Under the pieces are notes generated by a model, which made no database searches, had not been told where the DNA came from, and saw only the letters and a list, made by a program, of their open reading frames with translations. From NCBI GenBank assembly GCA_003290465.1, contig CP030759.1, positions 2,864,572 to 2,928,571 of the forward strand: a stretch of DNA of 64,000 bases, in the 5' to 3' direction. Made by a program: the position numbers and the translations under genes. Origin of the DNA: Candidatus Sumerlaea chitinivorans. Lineage in GTDB: Bacteria > Sumerlaeota > Sumerlaeia > Sumerlaeales > Sumerlaeaceae. Below are positions 50,174 to 59,986 of this stretch, in pieces. Numbering within the stretch: position 1 is the first letter of the stretch; every line of letters begins with the position of its first letter.

Positions 50174-51994
50174 ATGAACACGGTTTTCCGAACTCTAATC
50201 ATCCTCGTTGCCGCTGGGCTTCTCGCTTATGTGTTTGCGCGAGTGTTGTGGCGCTCGCCCCGCTCTCAAGTGCGAGAAACGGTTCGCGTTAGCGAACAGG
50301 TCTCATCCTCTGAAGTTTCCTTGCCGAAACCGACCCCATCGCGGGCGAAGGATCCGCGTGCCGTCCCGAGTCCACAACGCGTCACGGCATCTTCTGCCCA
50401 AGCGATGAGAAAAGCAGAAGAAGTCACGAGCCCGCCCACTCTTGCAGGTCAGCGCTTACTCAAAGTCCGGCTTCAGGTACCACACCAAGCGACGCTGGGG
50501 GCGTTCGAAGCTCGGATTGGCATCGCAGAAGTTGAGGCCGAAGCTGCTTTTGACGATGTGCCCCAAGCTATCGAAACGCTTACCAATATTCGAGCTTGGT
50601 TGCCAGCAAATGTGAGTTCCACTGACGGCCGGGTAGCGATCGTTGGGCCGGTTGAGGTGCCCGCGGCCGAGGCTTACGACGTCCTTGCGTGGAACCATGA
50701 AGCACGGCTCTATTACTACCGGCGCTATCATCCGCCGGCTGAAGAAAACACAACCACCGTTCTCGACGTCGGAGAGCTTCCCCCGCAACCTTACACGGGG
50801 GTGCGCATGTACGTCGCCGGTGAAGCGGAATTCACGACGGTGCGCGCAATTGCGGAACGGATTCTTCCGCCTGATCCCGAGCCTGCGTCAGCTATTCTTG
50901 GCTTGGTGCGCGTGATGGCGCCGGAATTGGGGGAGAGTCTTTACAACGGCGAGCCCATCCAACTCCCAATTGGCATGGAAACGGTCCTTGCTCCCCTCGC
51001 CCCAGACGCTGGTCTTCGCCTCACCTTTCTCTCGCCCGCGGACGTCGAGAGCACGCCGGTAGAGATCGCTCTCAAAGAAGGGGAGATCGTGAACGTTTCA
51101 CTCACGCTCGATGAACTCTTTCCCGCTGGAGCGAATGCGACTCTAACTTTGCACGGGCGTCTGATTGCATCCGACACCCGCGAACCTCTTGCCGGAACCA
51201 CTGTCCGACGCCCGCACGGGCTGGGTTTCGACGAATGGATGACGGACGCCGAAGGGACGTTTGTCATTGCGGATTTGCCCATGAATAGCCCTGTGGCTTT
51301 GGAGGTGGTCACGACCTCCGGTGTTAGCGCTCAACCGAGGTTTCCGCAACTCTGGCGATTCGAGTTTTCGCCACCTGTTGCGACCACCGGCACCGTGGTG
51401 CAACGGACGTGGGAAGTGCCCACGCTTTCGTGGCTTGTGCTGGATTTAGGGGAATGGTCCACGGGCGGCTTGCGCAACTTGGCCTCTTCGCCTTATCCCA
51501 TCTATTTCTTGGAGCGACGACATGAAGAGTCTGGGCGGTGGAGGTCGGTCCGCTCCGACCATTATCTCGAATCCGAAAAAGAAGTGAGCATTGCCATCGA
51601 GGAGCCCGGAACATACCGCGCCGGCGTCGCCCTCTCGCCGACAGCGTTGTGGTACAGTGAGCCTGTCCAGGTTGGTAAGGCTGCGACGCGCGCATTCCGC
51701 AGCCGCATCCAAGGTGAATTCCCTCGTTCGCAATCCTTTTTGGTCGAGGTTCAGGACGCTGTCACCGCACGGCCAATTTCAGACGCACTTGTCGTCGTGT
51801 CTGGCCCGCACGCCTCGCTACCTCCGCAACGCTTACGGACGAACCATCGCGGAATAGTGGAAATTCAAGTTGCAAACACGACTGAATGTGCGCTGGTTGC
51901 CGTGGCTCAAGGCTATGAGGAAAGGGAAGTTACGCAACATTTCGGGGACCCATCCAACGCACTGGTCATTAAACTTCTCCGCAAAAGCGAGTGA
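50174..51994 (+). CDS. Membrane-anchored protein with carboxypeptidase-regulatory-like domain, unknown function
   Basis: 606 aa from the ATG at 50174 (a GTG lies directly before it). One N-terminal membrane span (about residues 6-24), then a Ser/Pro-rich linker of about 60 residues, then beta-rich repeats. A segment around residues 330-380 (GRLIASDTREPLAGTTVRRP ... DAEGTFVIADLP) looks like a CarboxypepD-regulatory/transthyretin-like domain, and a second occurs near the C-terminus (DAVTARPISDALVVVSG). Such domains often mediate protein or glycan contacts in the periplasm. No catalytic motif seen. It converges on the bidirectional terminator. Confidence 0.65.
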   Translation: MNTVFRTLIILVAAGLLAYVFARVLWRSPRSQVRETVRVSEQVSSSEVSLPKPTPSRAKDPRAVPSPQRVTASSAQAMRKAEEVTSPPTLAGQRLLKVRLQVPHQATLGAFEARIGIAEVEAEAAFDDVPQAIETLTNIRAWLPANVSSTDGRVAIVGPVEVPAAEAYDVLAWNHEARLYYYRRYHPPAEENTTTVLDVGELPPQPYTGVRMYVAGEAEFTTVRAIAERILPPDPEPASAILGLVRVMAPELGESLYNGEPIQLPIGMETVLAPLAPDAGLRLTFLSPADVESTPVEIALKEGEIVNVSLTLDELFPAGANATLTLHGRLIASDTREPLAGTTVRRPHGLGFDEWMTDAEGTFVIADLPMNSPVALEVVTTSGVSAQPRFPQLWRFEFSPPVATTGTVVQRTWEVPTLSWLVLDLGEWSTGGLRNLASSPYPIYFLERRHEESGRWRSVRSDHYLESEKEVSIAIEEPGTYRAGVALSPTALWYSEPVQVGKAATRAFRSRIQGEFPRSQSFLVEVQDAVTARPISDALVVVSGPHASLPPQRLRTNHRGIVEIQVANTTECALVAVAQGYEEREVTQHFGDPSNALVIKLLRKSE

Positions 51995-52113
51995 GAGGCT
52001 CACTCCCTAATTTAAGCTTGCGGTCTCGCGAAATAAATCCTCTCAGTCAAGGTGAGCTGATGCCCCAGTCCCGGCGCTAAGTCAGGCAAAAACGTAATGG
52101 GTACGCGACATGG

Positions 52114-52155
52114 AAAAAAAATACGGGGGCCACGCACCGCTCGTGGCCCCCTTTT
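52114..52155. terminator. Bidirectional Rho-independent terminator
   Basis: GGGGGCCACG pairs exactly with CGTGGCCCCC around a 7-nt loop. On the plus strand it is followed by TTTT; on the minus strand by GTATTTTTTTT. It serves the plus-strand gene ending at 51994 and the leftward operon ending at 52320. A second perfect hairpin (11-bp stem, 52279-52306) without a T run stands just after the operon's last stop. Confidence 0.9.
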
Positions 52156-52319
52156 GTGGGAGGGGAGGGGTAAGGATTAGCAGAGGGAGCGACAGTCTAT
52201 CTTAACTTTCTCTCTCATCGCTCGATCTCAGCCGCAGTTGACGGAGGCTGGTACCCCTGCAGCGATGGGAATGGGGCGGTGCAGGGCCCCCGACCGGGCC
52301 CTGCACCTGCACCCGCGAA

Positions 52320-53486
52320 TTAATATAGCGACCACTCGTTTACGCTGGCTGCCGGCAGCGCCATGAGGTTATCGAATTTCAGATTATAAACCCCGGCATT
52401 GCCGCTGGCATTCGATACGCCAAGTCGCCAATACACGATCTGGCTAAGGTTCAAGCCCGGCACCGATCCCGCGGCCTGCAGGTACCAAGTGGTGGGGTCA
52501 CCGAAGTTCACAGTTGTCCACGCGGCGGTTGCGGGGACGTCCTGATCCGTCGTGGCCATTCTTGTGCCGTCTGCGTCGCCAAGCTCCATCCAGATCTTCT
52601 CTCCGGCAGCAGCTGGATCACCGTAGACATCGCAGGTGACACCGCTCGTACCCGAAATGTTACGACCGGTTGCAAGGCGCCGGGATACGGCGGCAAGTTG
52701 CCACGCCGTATTCGGGTTTTGGAGCTGCACGGTCAGGGAGTAGTCGCCCGAGCCACCGTTCTTGCCAGTATCCCACCCGCGGGAGTTCACTTGCCCACCC
52801 GAGGAATCCTCTTTCGTGCGTTTGGTCGGGTCTCCACCGACTACATCGAAGTCGTCGATCACCTGCGTCTTCGGAAGCGTACCGGGATCGTTCTCTAACG
52901 TGTATGTGACCGGCCCAAGGGTGTCCCATGCCCCTGAGTTGCCGTCGCCATAGACGACCGCAATAGTTGAACCCAATCCGCCGGGGAAGGACTGAGAAAT
53001 GTCACCCGGGATGGTCATATTGAGCGGAATCGCTAACTCAATATCGGTGCTCGGTGTCCAAGGGCTGAATAAGATTGAACCCGGGGTGGCAGCTCCGCTA
53101 TTAAACTGGGTTGTTGTTTCGCCAAACGCAGACGCTCCGGCGATCAACGTGTCGCTACCGATTCCTACCCCAAAAAGGTTGAAACCGGTAGTGCTGGTGG
53201 TATCCCCGTCGATGCCCGTGAATTCGTTGCCGTTGTAAGCTACGGAGTTGTAGCTTTGGATGCGGACGTAAAGGTTCTGGCCGTCATTCGCGAGGTACAG
53301 GGCCTGACAATCGCGGCCGGTTCCTCCATCGCCGGGGACGTCAATAGCAACAAACGGGACTTGACCGTCCCAGTCATCCACACTGCCATCCACGCTGATG
53401 CCTGGAGCCCATGTCCCAGCCCATGAAGCCAGTGTGCAGGCTGCCAAGGCTGCGACAAGGGTCGAGGGTGTGAGTTGTACGAACAT
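52320..53486 (-). CDS. Exported carbohydrate-binding-like protein with C-terminal tail
   Basis: 388 aa with signal peptide (LVAALAACTLASWA) and a perfect AAAGGAGGT 8 nt before the ATG. The N-terminal half begins WAPGISVDGSVDDWDG and NDGQNLYVRIQ, the CBM9/DOMON-like pattern that also occurs in the proteins at 3375 and 58532. The second half (VIDDFDVVGG ... YSLTVQLQNP ... GVYNLKFDNLMAL) looks like a galactose-binding jelly roll. No catalytic residues seen; sugar binding outside the cell is likely. It ends ...LPAASVNEWSLY, the clearest case of the shared tail. Last gene of the sugar operon, 120 bp after the DUF4922 gene and just before the terminator. Confidence 0.75.
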   Translation of the reverse strand: MFVQLTPSTLVAALAACTLASWAGTWAPGISVDGSVDDWDGQVPFVAIDVPGDGGTGRDCQALYLANDGQNLYVRIQSYNSVAYNGNEFTGIDGDTTSTTGFNLFGVGIGSDTLIAGASAFGETTTQFNSGAATPGSILFSPWTPSTDIELAIPLNMTIPGDISQSFPGGLGSTIAVVYGDGNSGAWDTLGPVTYTLENDPGTLPKTQVIDDFDVVGGDPTKRTKEDSSGGQVNSRGWDTGKNGGSGDYSLTVQLQNPNTAWQLAAVSRRLATGRNISGTSGVTCDVYGDPAAAGEKIWMELGDADGTRMATTDQDVPATAAWTTVNFGDPTTWYLQAAGSVPGLNLSQIVYWRLGVSNASGNAGVYNLKFDNLMALPAASVNEWSLY

Positions 53487-53567
53487 TGCTGTTTACCTCC
53501 TTTTGCGTATCGAAAATCTGTGTCTTCTCGTTGGGTGTTCGTGTCGGCTTCGGACGAGCTCAGCCGG

Positions 53568-53600
53568 CTAAGTGAATCCATGATATTGAGTCCGATCCAT
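53568..53600 (-). CDS. Ten-codon mini-ORF with strong ribosome-binding site
   Basis: MDRTQYHGFT and a TAG stop, preceded by AAAGGAGGTGAAAGCGT inside the last codons of the DUF4922 gene. It fills part of the only long gap in the operon. It could be a leader peptide that couples or controls translation of the next gene, or an accidental product. Confidence 0.3.
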   Translation of the reverse strand: MDRTQYHGFT

Positions 53601-53606
53601 ACGCTT

Positions 53607-54689
53607 TCACCTCCTTTTGGAAGTTGGCAAATCATGAAAACCGAGTAAGCTGGGGATCTCCCATTTCTCACAGTAAGCGGGGGGCGCGTTGCTGGTGATG
53701 AGCGCGACCGTAAATTCAGCCCCAATCTTCTCAAAGTACTCGCGATTGCCGTTGCGATCCAAATTCGGCTTTGGCGGAACAATAGCTTCCCCGGCCATCT
53801 CCACAATACCCACCCCTTCACTCTTGATCACTTTTAACTCGTCGGCGGTCACGTAAGCGGGATTTCGGAAGAAGAAGGTGAGCGTCAAAACGCCGGAAAC
53901 TAAGCGCATGAGGTAATTGCCAGTGTTTCGGCCCGGATCAATCGCCTTCCATGTTTCAATGAGATCGGAAGCCCACAAGAGCACGTCTTCAGGTGGCCCG
54001 ACCAGACGTGCGACGGGAGCTGGCCAGTTGACCCATTGCACGCGAGTAGCACCATCCCTTCGCGAGGCCAGCCAAGGTGCATGTTCTACTGGCAGCTGAA
54101 GCCCACGGAAAACCTGAAAATGGTGGTGGCCAAGCACCGAAGCTCCAGCCCATTCCACGTCACTATTTGAAGCGAGAAGCCATCCAGGCGCTTGTTGCAG
54201 AAATGCATAAGCCTCATCAAGCGATTGTCGGTTCACCCGCATGGGGGCGTGCTCGCGAACGTTCAAAACAAAATGCCCATCGTGGAGGGGGTAGGGGGTG
54301 GGATGGGCAAAATACCATGTGCCAGCTAACTCGAATTCGTAAACCCGAAGGAGTTCTTTTCCCTCGCTGCCGATGTTTTCGATGCATAGCGGGCAGTGCT
54401 GAGGCTGCCTTGCACTTGGAGCGCGATAACCGAGCCTTGAGTAATTAACCTGCAACCAGAGCTCCACGGAATCTGTCCACCAGCCTGGAAATCTAAGGAA
54501 AAGGTTTGGCTCCTTTAGGTGTGAAAAGTATCCGACGGAACGTAGCCATTCTTCAAGGACGGTAAGAATTTCGCCGGTGAGATACCCTTGCGATGCCAAC
54601 CCGTGAAGACGCTCTTGCACCTCGCTCTGTGGCAACAGGGTTTCCTCGGGCAGCGCGTTCAATCTTTCTTTGCTATCGATAACGGTCAT
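53607..54689 (-). CDS. DUF4922 / GalT-like nucleotidyltransferase
   Basis: 360 aa from the ATG at 54689, which overlaps the upstream stop as ATGA. A CPLC pair (Cys99, Cys102) precedes FAHPTPYPLHDGHFVLNVRE. The catalytic-type motif GHHHFQ gives H188-x-H190-x-Q192, as in the HIT/GalT superfamily (GalT has HxHxQ). Relatives transfer nucleotides to or from sugar-1-phosphates. With the galactokinase-like kinase upstream in the same operon, it may turn a sugar-1-phosphate into a nucleotide sugar. The natural substrate is not known. DUF4922 assignment is from recalled family features. Confidence 0.72.
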   Translation of the reverse strand: MTVIDSKERLNALPEETLLPQSEVQERLHGLASQGYLTGEILTVLEEWLRSVGYFSHLKEPNLFLRFPGWWTDSVELWLQVNYSRLGYRAPSARQPQHCPLCIENIGSEGKELLRVYEFELAGTWYFAHPTPYPLHDGHFVLNVREHAPMRVNRQSLDEAYAFLQQAPGWLLASNSDVEWAGASVLGHHHFQVFRGLQLPVEHAPWLASRRDGATRVQWVNWPAPVARLVGPPEDVLLWASDLIETWKAIDPGRNTGNYLMRLVSGVLTLTFFFRNPAYVTADELKVIKSEGVGIVEMAGEAIVPPKPNLDRNGNREYFEKIGAEFTVALITSNAPPAYCEKWEIPSLLGFHDLPTSKRR

Positions 54690-57600
54690 CGTGCCTCTAC
54701 CTCCGCCAACCACAAAATGCCTTTACGAGCTGCAGGGCCATCCCCCGGTTCTTGGTAAACTCGCAGTTTTGTGATAGTGACCGGACCGAAAGTGACAACC
54801 GACTTAGCGGTCGGCTGCTCGTTCTTCACTGTCGCAAGGGACTTCCATGTTCCGTTAGCATCGGGGACCTGTACGTGGACCTTGCGAGAGGTCCAGTACT
54901 TACCGTCGTCGAAAGCCCAATATAGCACGATTTCGCTCACAGGTGTGGGTTTATCAAAGTTGAACTCTACCCAGTGGGGAACAAGCCCCTCATCGCTCGC
55001 CCACGCGGCGTTCTGCCATTCCACTCCGCGCGTATCTACCACCCCATCCGTCAGGGGGTCTGGCGAATACCCGAGGTAACAGGAATCCACACGGACACGC
55101 ACGTGCGAAGACCTTAAAATACTCGACTTGCGTGCGAGGATCGTTAAGGGGATTTCAACCAGCGTGCTGGCGCGTGAGCTCTGCCACCGAATCTTCAAGA
55201 CGCTGGTGACATCCGCCTCGTCAGGTTGGCGTACTACCCGGAGCGGAAGTTGAACTTGTGTCGGTCTCCAAGGGGCTAGTTCAATTTCTTGAGGAGCAGG
55301 TTTCGCAATGCCATCCGGAACTTCGACGAGAAGTTGACCTCTTAAAGGTTCGGACAGATTATTTGTCAGATCGAAGGTCAGCTCATATTCGTCTCGGATC
55401 AGCAATTCTCTGTTCATTCCGCCGACCGTCAGAGCTGGGAGCACCGGCAAAGTTGTTTCGTAATATGGTGTCGGCTGACGCGGGTCCGCATTTCGTATGA
55501 CAATTGCAATGGGTTGGCCAACCGGCAGGTTCGCTGGAACCCGGAATGAGGCTGCGCCGTTTTGGAAAGTTACTTCTCGCTGCTGTTTTTGCGCAATGTA
55601 TACGAGAGCAAGATGCGCTGCAGCGTATTCCTCGTTCACGCGCACACAGACAAGTTCATTTGGAACAACCGCGGGTGGCAGAGTTGGACGAAAACGCTTT
55701 TGCGAGGTAACCTCGCCATAAACGCCGGACCAAACCCGCCACTCCCGAATGGCTCGCTGAAGCTCAAGTTGGTAAAGTGGGGGCAAGTTGGGGAACGACT
55801 GCGAGAGGAAATCTGCGAGACGGCTCGGTTGACTCGGGCTCGACGCCATCTCTTCTGCTTGGTGCATGGTCGGCTCGGGCACAAGACCATAACTTGTGTA
55901 TTTGGCGAGCTGGGAAAGAATCTCGTTCGTGGCGTGACGATACGCGTTTTCGACGGCAGCCCGTTCGCGCGCCACGAAGTACAGGCCAGCAGATTCATGG
56001 GCTCCCAAGCTCATCGCCAACGGCTCGGCAACGGACATGCTCGCAACCTTCCCCTCTAAGAGGTCAAATGCCACGTAGTCCTGGTCGCCCCGCAGGGTGC
56101 TCGGGATTTGCAGCGTGAGCGTTCGTGTGGTGTTAGTGGGATTATGGATTGTGAGGTAGAACGTCCGAGGTGAAAGAGGCTTCCCTAAGTAAGGTCCGCC
56201 CCCCCACCGTTCGACGATTAGCTGGGGAGTGTTTACAGTAGCCAGTGTGACCGGCTCCCATCCGGCTGCTGTAACGCGCTGCTGCGGGCGCATGTATTTC
56301 ACGAATAACGGCCGATCTTCCTCATAGTAGCCGCTTTCCCAATAAGGGGCGTTTGCGGCATCGTGGCTAAAGAAGCCTGGCCAGAAGCCGTACGCGAAAC
56401 ACCGGGCGAAGTACTCTGCAACTTTCTCGCCGCGGAAGGTTTCAAAGCGCACGTTTAGCAGGAAGCAGTACGGCTTGTGGTAAGCCATCGTGCGCAAGTA
56501 ATCTAATCGCTCTGAGGTCGCCCATTGTCCCCACGGCATCTCGATTCCCAGAACGTCCACAAAATGGGCCGACCACGGCCATTGATAGAGCACCGTGTTT
56601 GCCATGAGTATATGTCCGCGAGCACGAAGTCGTCGTACGGCTTCAGCTGCGAATTCGTAGTTGTGGAACATGATGACCTGTGCCGTGCGTCCCGTCAGGG
56701 CGTCGAAGGTCAACGGATAGTCCGACAAACGCAGATGGTCTTGCCTGAAATTAAGCTCGTGGGAATCCCAGCCTTCAAAGCTGTCCATGTAGAGTCCCGC
56801 GACCGCTTCCGAATCGCGCTCTCCGCGCTCGAATTCGCCGTTTTCCACCCTTGCTCCCTCCATGCGCAAGCCATCAACCCATACCTCGTCCTCGCGAGCA
56901 CTTAGAGTTAGAGCAGGGCCCCAGCGTGGGAATTGAGCTCGGTACTCTGCCATGGTGGGAGTAAGGGTGAACTCCTGCGTTGCATCGTCAGCCACCCGCA
57001 CCACGAGCTTGCCTTTTGCTCGTGTTTTCGCGCGGAAAGAAATCGTTATTCCATTGCCTTGCTCTTGGCTCCCTAGCCGCTGCAACTCTTGCTTCGCTTC
57101 TTGACCCTGCGGAAGATAGAGGGCCCGGCCGACCGCACCGATTACTCCATCAACGACCCTGCCACCCCCCTGCCAAGCTAGCGGTGAGTCATCGCTATGT
57201 CTGCGATAAAGTTCTTGGTATGGCGCCCAATTCTGGTCGAAACTATTTACCGGGTTCTTGTCGGTGCGGGGAATTTCTGGGTCGCCATTCGTGGGGACCC
57301 GCGCTCCTTTTGCCCACGGTGTATCCACCCATGTCGCACGCAAATGACCGTCTGCAGTAAAGGTGCCACTGGAACGCACTTGGCTCGCCTGTTTCGTGTC
57401 CAATGTTGCCAGGTAGTCTTCGAGAGCTGAGGCTTGCTTGGGGAACGAATCATCGAGGTTGATGTATTGAACGGGCGGTTCACAATAAACCAAAGGCAAT
57501 ACGCCGTGTTTCCAGTCCCACGCAACCGAGATGTCCGGATGATATTCGTGAAATTTGAAACAGAAATCCTGAGCGCGGGTGACCTTATCAATTTGCGTAA

Positions 57601-58528
57601 AAGGCATCCACTGGCCTTGTTCAGGCAGGCGCTTTGCGTATGACGTAGGGTTCAATGCGTAATAGGTTTGCGCTGCCCCCCGGAAGCCGAACTCGCGTGG
57701 AAAATCAAATAGCCAGAACGTGAAACTTGCTCGATTCGGAAACTTCTCCGGGACAGAGGAAAGCGCGACATCAATTTCCGCAATCAGGCAACCATGTTTT
57801 CCATCCCACCGGACTCGATGGATTCTGGGGCTATCGAGCGGCAGGCCCACGGCAAGGCATTTAGTTTTCCCTCTCACAGCAGCGAACGGATAACGGGACA
57901 TCGCGGCCCGACTTCCGGCTGTCGTCGGTACCGCAGAGATCTTTTCCTCATTACCTCGAATCGAATCAGTACGGCGCAAATCGGCCAACCACTCGAGGCT
58001 TGCTTCATCTACTGGGATTGCGAGAATGAGAGAGATCGGAATTTCCTCCCGACCGGCCGAGGGGGTTTCATTCATCACCTCGCCTGTTACGCGAATCGCA
58101 TCCCCAACTTGTTCCCAGAGCGCGCTGACAGTGATCCCGTTGGCAAATCGCCATCGCTGAACGTAGCGATCACCTTCGCGCTGAGTCGCGAGCTCGTAAG
58201 GGGCGCTCCAGCCGTCGCCCAACGGACGGAGTTGAGCTTTTATGTCAGGCATGTCTACGATGGAGCCAACGCGCGCCTTCGATGCCGCGTTCTTTGAAGT
58301 CGCCGATTTCGTGGCTACTCCCTGCCATTCCTGCACAACAAAACGCGGCTGCTCGTCTGCCACTGGTGTGCCATTTTGCTCGAGACGTAGCTCTCCGCGT
58401 TCGGCCGGACGCAGGCGCAACGCCGCGTGCCCGTCCAGCTGCGGGGTGAATAGCATCGCCGCTACCGCTGCGTTAATCGCTGTTTTCCACCATTTGCCAG
58501 ACATCGCTTGCATGCTCAGCCGTCGCAC
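54686..58528 (-). CDS. Very large exported protein, possible glycoside hydrolase
   Basis: 1280 aa from the GTG at 58528; in-frame ATGs at 58513 and 58504 are also possible. The N-terminus has a hydrophobic export segment (about residues 18-35). The middle (about 300-760) has the feel of a TIM barrel glycosidase of the alpha-galactosidase-like superfamily: SVAWDWKHGVLPLVY, YINLDDSFPK, GLYMDSFEGWDSHELNF (Asp-Ser-Phe-Glu as a possible catalytic site), FWPGFFSHDAANAPYW. Beta-sandwich parts follow, and the end (about 1140-1280) looks like a discoidin/F5-8C domain (GKYWTSRKVHVQVPD, VTITKLRVYQE). Translation is coupled to the next gene (ATGA) and starts 3 bp after the previous stop. Family not named with certainty. 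Confidence 0.7.
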   Translation of the reverse strand: MRRLSMQAMSGKWWKTAINAAVAAMLFTPQLDGHAALRLRPAERGELRLEQNGTPVADEQPRFVVQEWQGVATKSATSKNAASKARVGSIVDMPDIKAQLRPLGDGWSAPYELATQREGDRYVQRWRFANGITVSALWEQVGDAIRVTGEVMNETPSAGREEIPISLILAIPVDEASLEWLADLRRTDSIRGNEEKISAVPTTAGSRAAMSRYPFAAVRGKTKCLAVGLPLDSPRIHRVRWDGKHGCLIAEIDVALSSVPEKFPNRASFTFWLFDFPREFGFRGAAQTYYALNPTSYAKRLPEQGQWMPFTQIDKVTRAQDFCFKFHEYHPDISVAWDWKHGVLPLVYCEPPVQYINLDDSFPKQASALEDYLATLDTKQASQVRSSGTFTADGHLRATWVDTPWAKGARVPTNGDPEIPRTDKNPVNSFDQNWAPYQELYRRHSDDSPLAWQGGGRVVDGVIGAVGRALYLPQGQEAKQELQRLGSQEQGNGITISFRAKTRAKGKLVVRVADDATQEFTLTPTMAEYRAQFPRWGPALTLSAREDEVWVDGLRMEGARVENGEFERGERDSEAVAGLYMDSFEGWDSHELNFRQDHLRLSDYPLTFDALTGRTAQVIMFHNYEFAAEAVRRLRARGHILMANTVLYQWPWSAHFVDVLGIEMPWGQWATSERLDYLRTMAYHKPYCFLLNVRFETFRGEKVAEYFARCFAYGFWPGFFSHDAANAPYWESGYYEEDRPLFVKYMRPQQRVTAAGWEPVTLATVNTPQLIVERWGGGPYLGKPLSPRTFYLTIHNPTNTTRTLTLQIPSTLRGDQDYVAFDLLEGKVASMSVAEPLAMSLGAHESAGLYFVARERAAVENAYRHATNEILSQLAKYTSYGLVPEPTMHQAEEMASSPSQPSRLADFLSQSFPNLPPLYQLELQRAIREWRVWSGVYGEVTSQKRFRPTLPPAVVPNELVCVRVNEEYAAAHLALVYIAQKQQREVTFQNGAASFRVPANLPVGQPIAIVIRNADPRQPTPYYETTLPVLPALTVGGMNRELLIRDEYELTFDLTNNLSEPLRGQLLVEVPDGIAKPAPQEIELAPWRPTQVQLPLRVVRQPDEADVTSVLKIRWQSSRASTLVEIPLTILARKSSILRSSHVRVRVDSCYLGYSPDPLTDGVVDTRGVEWQNAAWASDEGLVPHWVEFNFDKPTPVSEIVLYWAFDDGKYWTSRKVHVQVPDANGTWKSLATVKNEQPTAKSVVTFGPVTITKLRVYQEPGDGPAARKGILWLAEVEAR

Positions 58529-58531
58529 CTT

Positions 58532-59986
58532 TTACTTTTGTGGATAAGTCCACCCACCGCTGTCAGGTGCCGTATCCGCTGTGTTCCACGTTGCGTCCGT
58601 AGTGGCGAACCAAACAGAAATGGTAGAACCCTTCGTTAAACCAACTCGCGAGCAGGGGATTGTGTAGGTGACCGTATTGCCTTGTTGTACGGGTGGTGGT
58701 GTAAGAGCGCCACTTGCATCCCATCCCCACCCTGTTCCGGCATCTGCTTTATGCTTGTAAAACGTGGTACCCTCGATCATGAACTCTGCGCCCGGATGAG
58801 CTCCATCCGAGTAGCCGGTGTTGTCCTGTTTGTCTGCGTTGATAAAGATGTGCAGGCTGTTGAGAGGCGCCTTCCCGCCGAGGACGAATTGAATCAAAAG
58901 CTTATCGCCGTCCAATGCAGCATTTACGGTCTGAATGTCAAATAGAGCGGGAGCGTCACCCTTGGGGTCTTCGAGAGTGGCTTTCGCTTCCCCTTTCAAC
59001 TCAGGAGCAGAGCTGGCCGCCGAAGCTGGCGAGGATTGTGATGAGGCACCGCTTGCAGCTGAGGCGTTGCTTGCCCTAGCGGCACTTGATGCTGCCGCGC
59101 CTCCCATGCCTGGTAGTGCTAATGGTCCTGTTTGTGGCGCCCAATCAGCCGGTTTGAAATCGGGAGTTTGACTTCCCACCCACACCCGAGGCGTTCCCGC
59201 TAGCCCTAAGGCGTTTGTGGGAACAGACACCACAAGCGTCTTGCCACGGACTTCGAGGTTAGCAGCGCCGACTTTATCCCATTTCCACTCGGCGGGGGTT
59301 GAACCAGAGAACTTGTAAACAAACGCGCCTTGGATGAGACGGTCAGCCCCCGATCCACCTCCCGTCTGAGCCCCTGTGTCCTCATTCCCGTCAGCATTCA
59401 CAAATATGTTGTAGTTCGCCGCTGTCCTGAGTTCCGGGGCTGCAGCGCACGTAATCTGAATTTGGAGGTTATCGCCAACCAACCCAGCACAGAGCTGAGT
59501 GATATCCAGGTTCCCGCTTGCGTTGTCACCCGAGGGGTCGATCTCGCATGTCAGATCTACACCAGTGGAAGCCGCCGCTCCCCCTCCCATGGCATTTCCT
59601 CCTGTCTGCGCGATAACTTTGCCTTGGAGAAAACCAAGGATTTGCTGCCGGTCGCTTTCTCGTTCCAAGCGGCGAAGCTGTTTTTGGCCGTCCCACAGAA
59701 TGAGCGTTGGAACCCATGGGACTTCAAACTTGGTGAAAAGAGCATCACTGCCCTTCGCATGAGCCTCGATTTGGGTCGCGTGAAACTTTTTCATTGCGTC
59801 GAGGATGCGCGTGTCGGTCCACACATCTTCGTCCAACTCCCGACACAAGACGCTCGAGCGGTCAGTGAAGCAAAGGAGAGCGGGGGAATCGCTGGATGCG
59901 CGCAACTCCAGTGGGGGGTGCCAAATGGGCTTCGCCCACCCAGTTGTGGCACAGAGCATACCAATTAAAGCCGGAATTATCTTCAT
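58532..59986 (-). CDS. Exported protein: thioredoxin-like domain plus two DOMON-like domains
   Basis: 484 aa from the ATG at 59986 (GGAGG 7 nt upstream), overlapping the kinase stop by ATGA. Signal peptide MKIIPALIGMLCATTGWA. Residues about 30-115 form a thioredoxin-like fold (cis-Pro in VPWVPTLILWDG), but only one Cys (Cys48, SSVLCREL) remains at the redox site, so no disulfide exchange is expected. Two DOMON/CBM9-like repeats follow (YNIFVNADGNEDTG and LHIFINADKQDNTGY), split by an Ala/Ser-rich linker of about 45 residues. It probably binds sugars or heme in the periplasm or outside. Confidence 0.7.
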   Translation of the reverse strand: MKIIPALIGMLCATTGWAKPIWHPPLELRASSDSPALLCFTDRSSVLCRELDEDVWTDTRILDAMKKFHATQIEAHAKGSDALFTKFEVPWVPTLILWDGQKQLRRLERESDRQQILGFLQGKVIAQTGGNAMGGGAAASTGVDLTCEIDPSGDNASGNLDITQLCAGLVGDNLQIQITCAAAPELRTAANYNIFVNADGNEDTGAQTGGGSGADRLIQGAFVYKFSGSTPAEWKWDKVGAANLEVRGKTLVVSVPTNALGLAGTPRVWVGSQTPDFKPADWAPQTGPLALPGMGGAAASSAARASNASAASGASSQSSPASAASSAPELKGEAKATLEDPKGDAPALFDIQTVNAALDGDKLLIQFVLGGKAPLNSLHIFINADKQDNTGYSDGAHPGAEFMIEGTTFYKHKADAGTGWGWDASGALTPPPVQQGNTVTYTIPCSRVGLTKGSTISVWFATTDATWNTADTAPDSGGWTYPQK

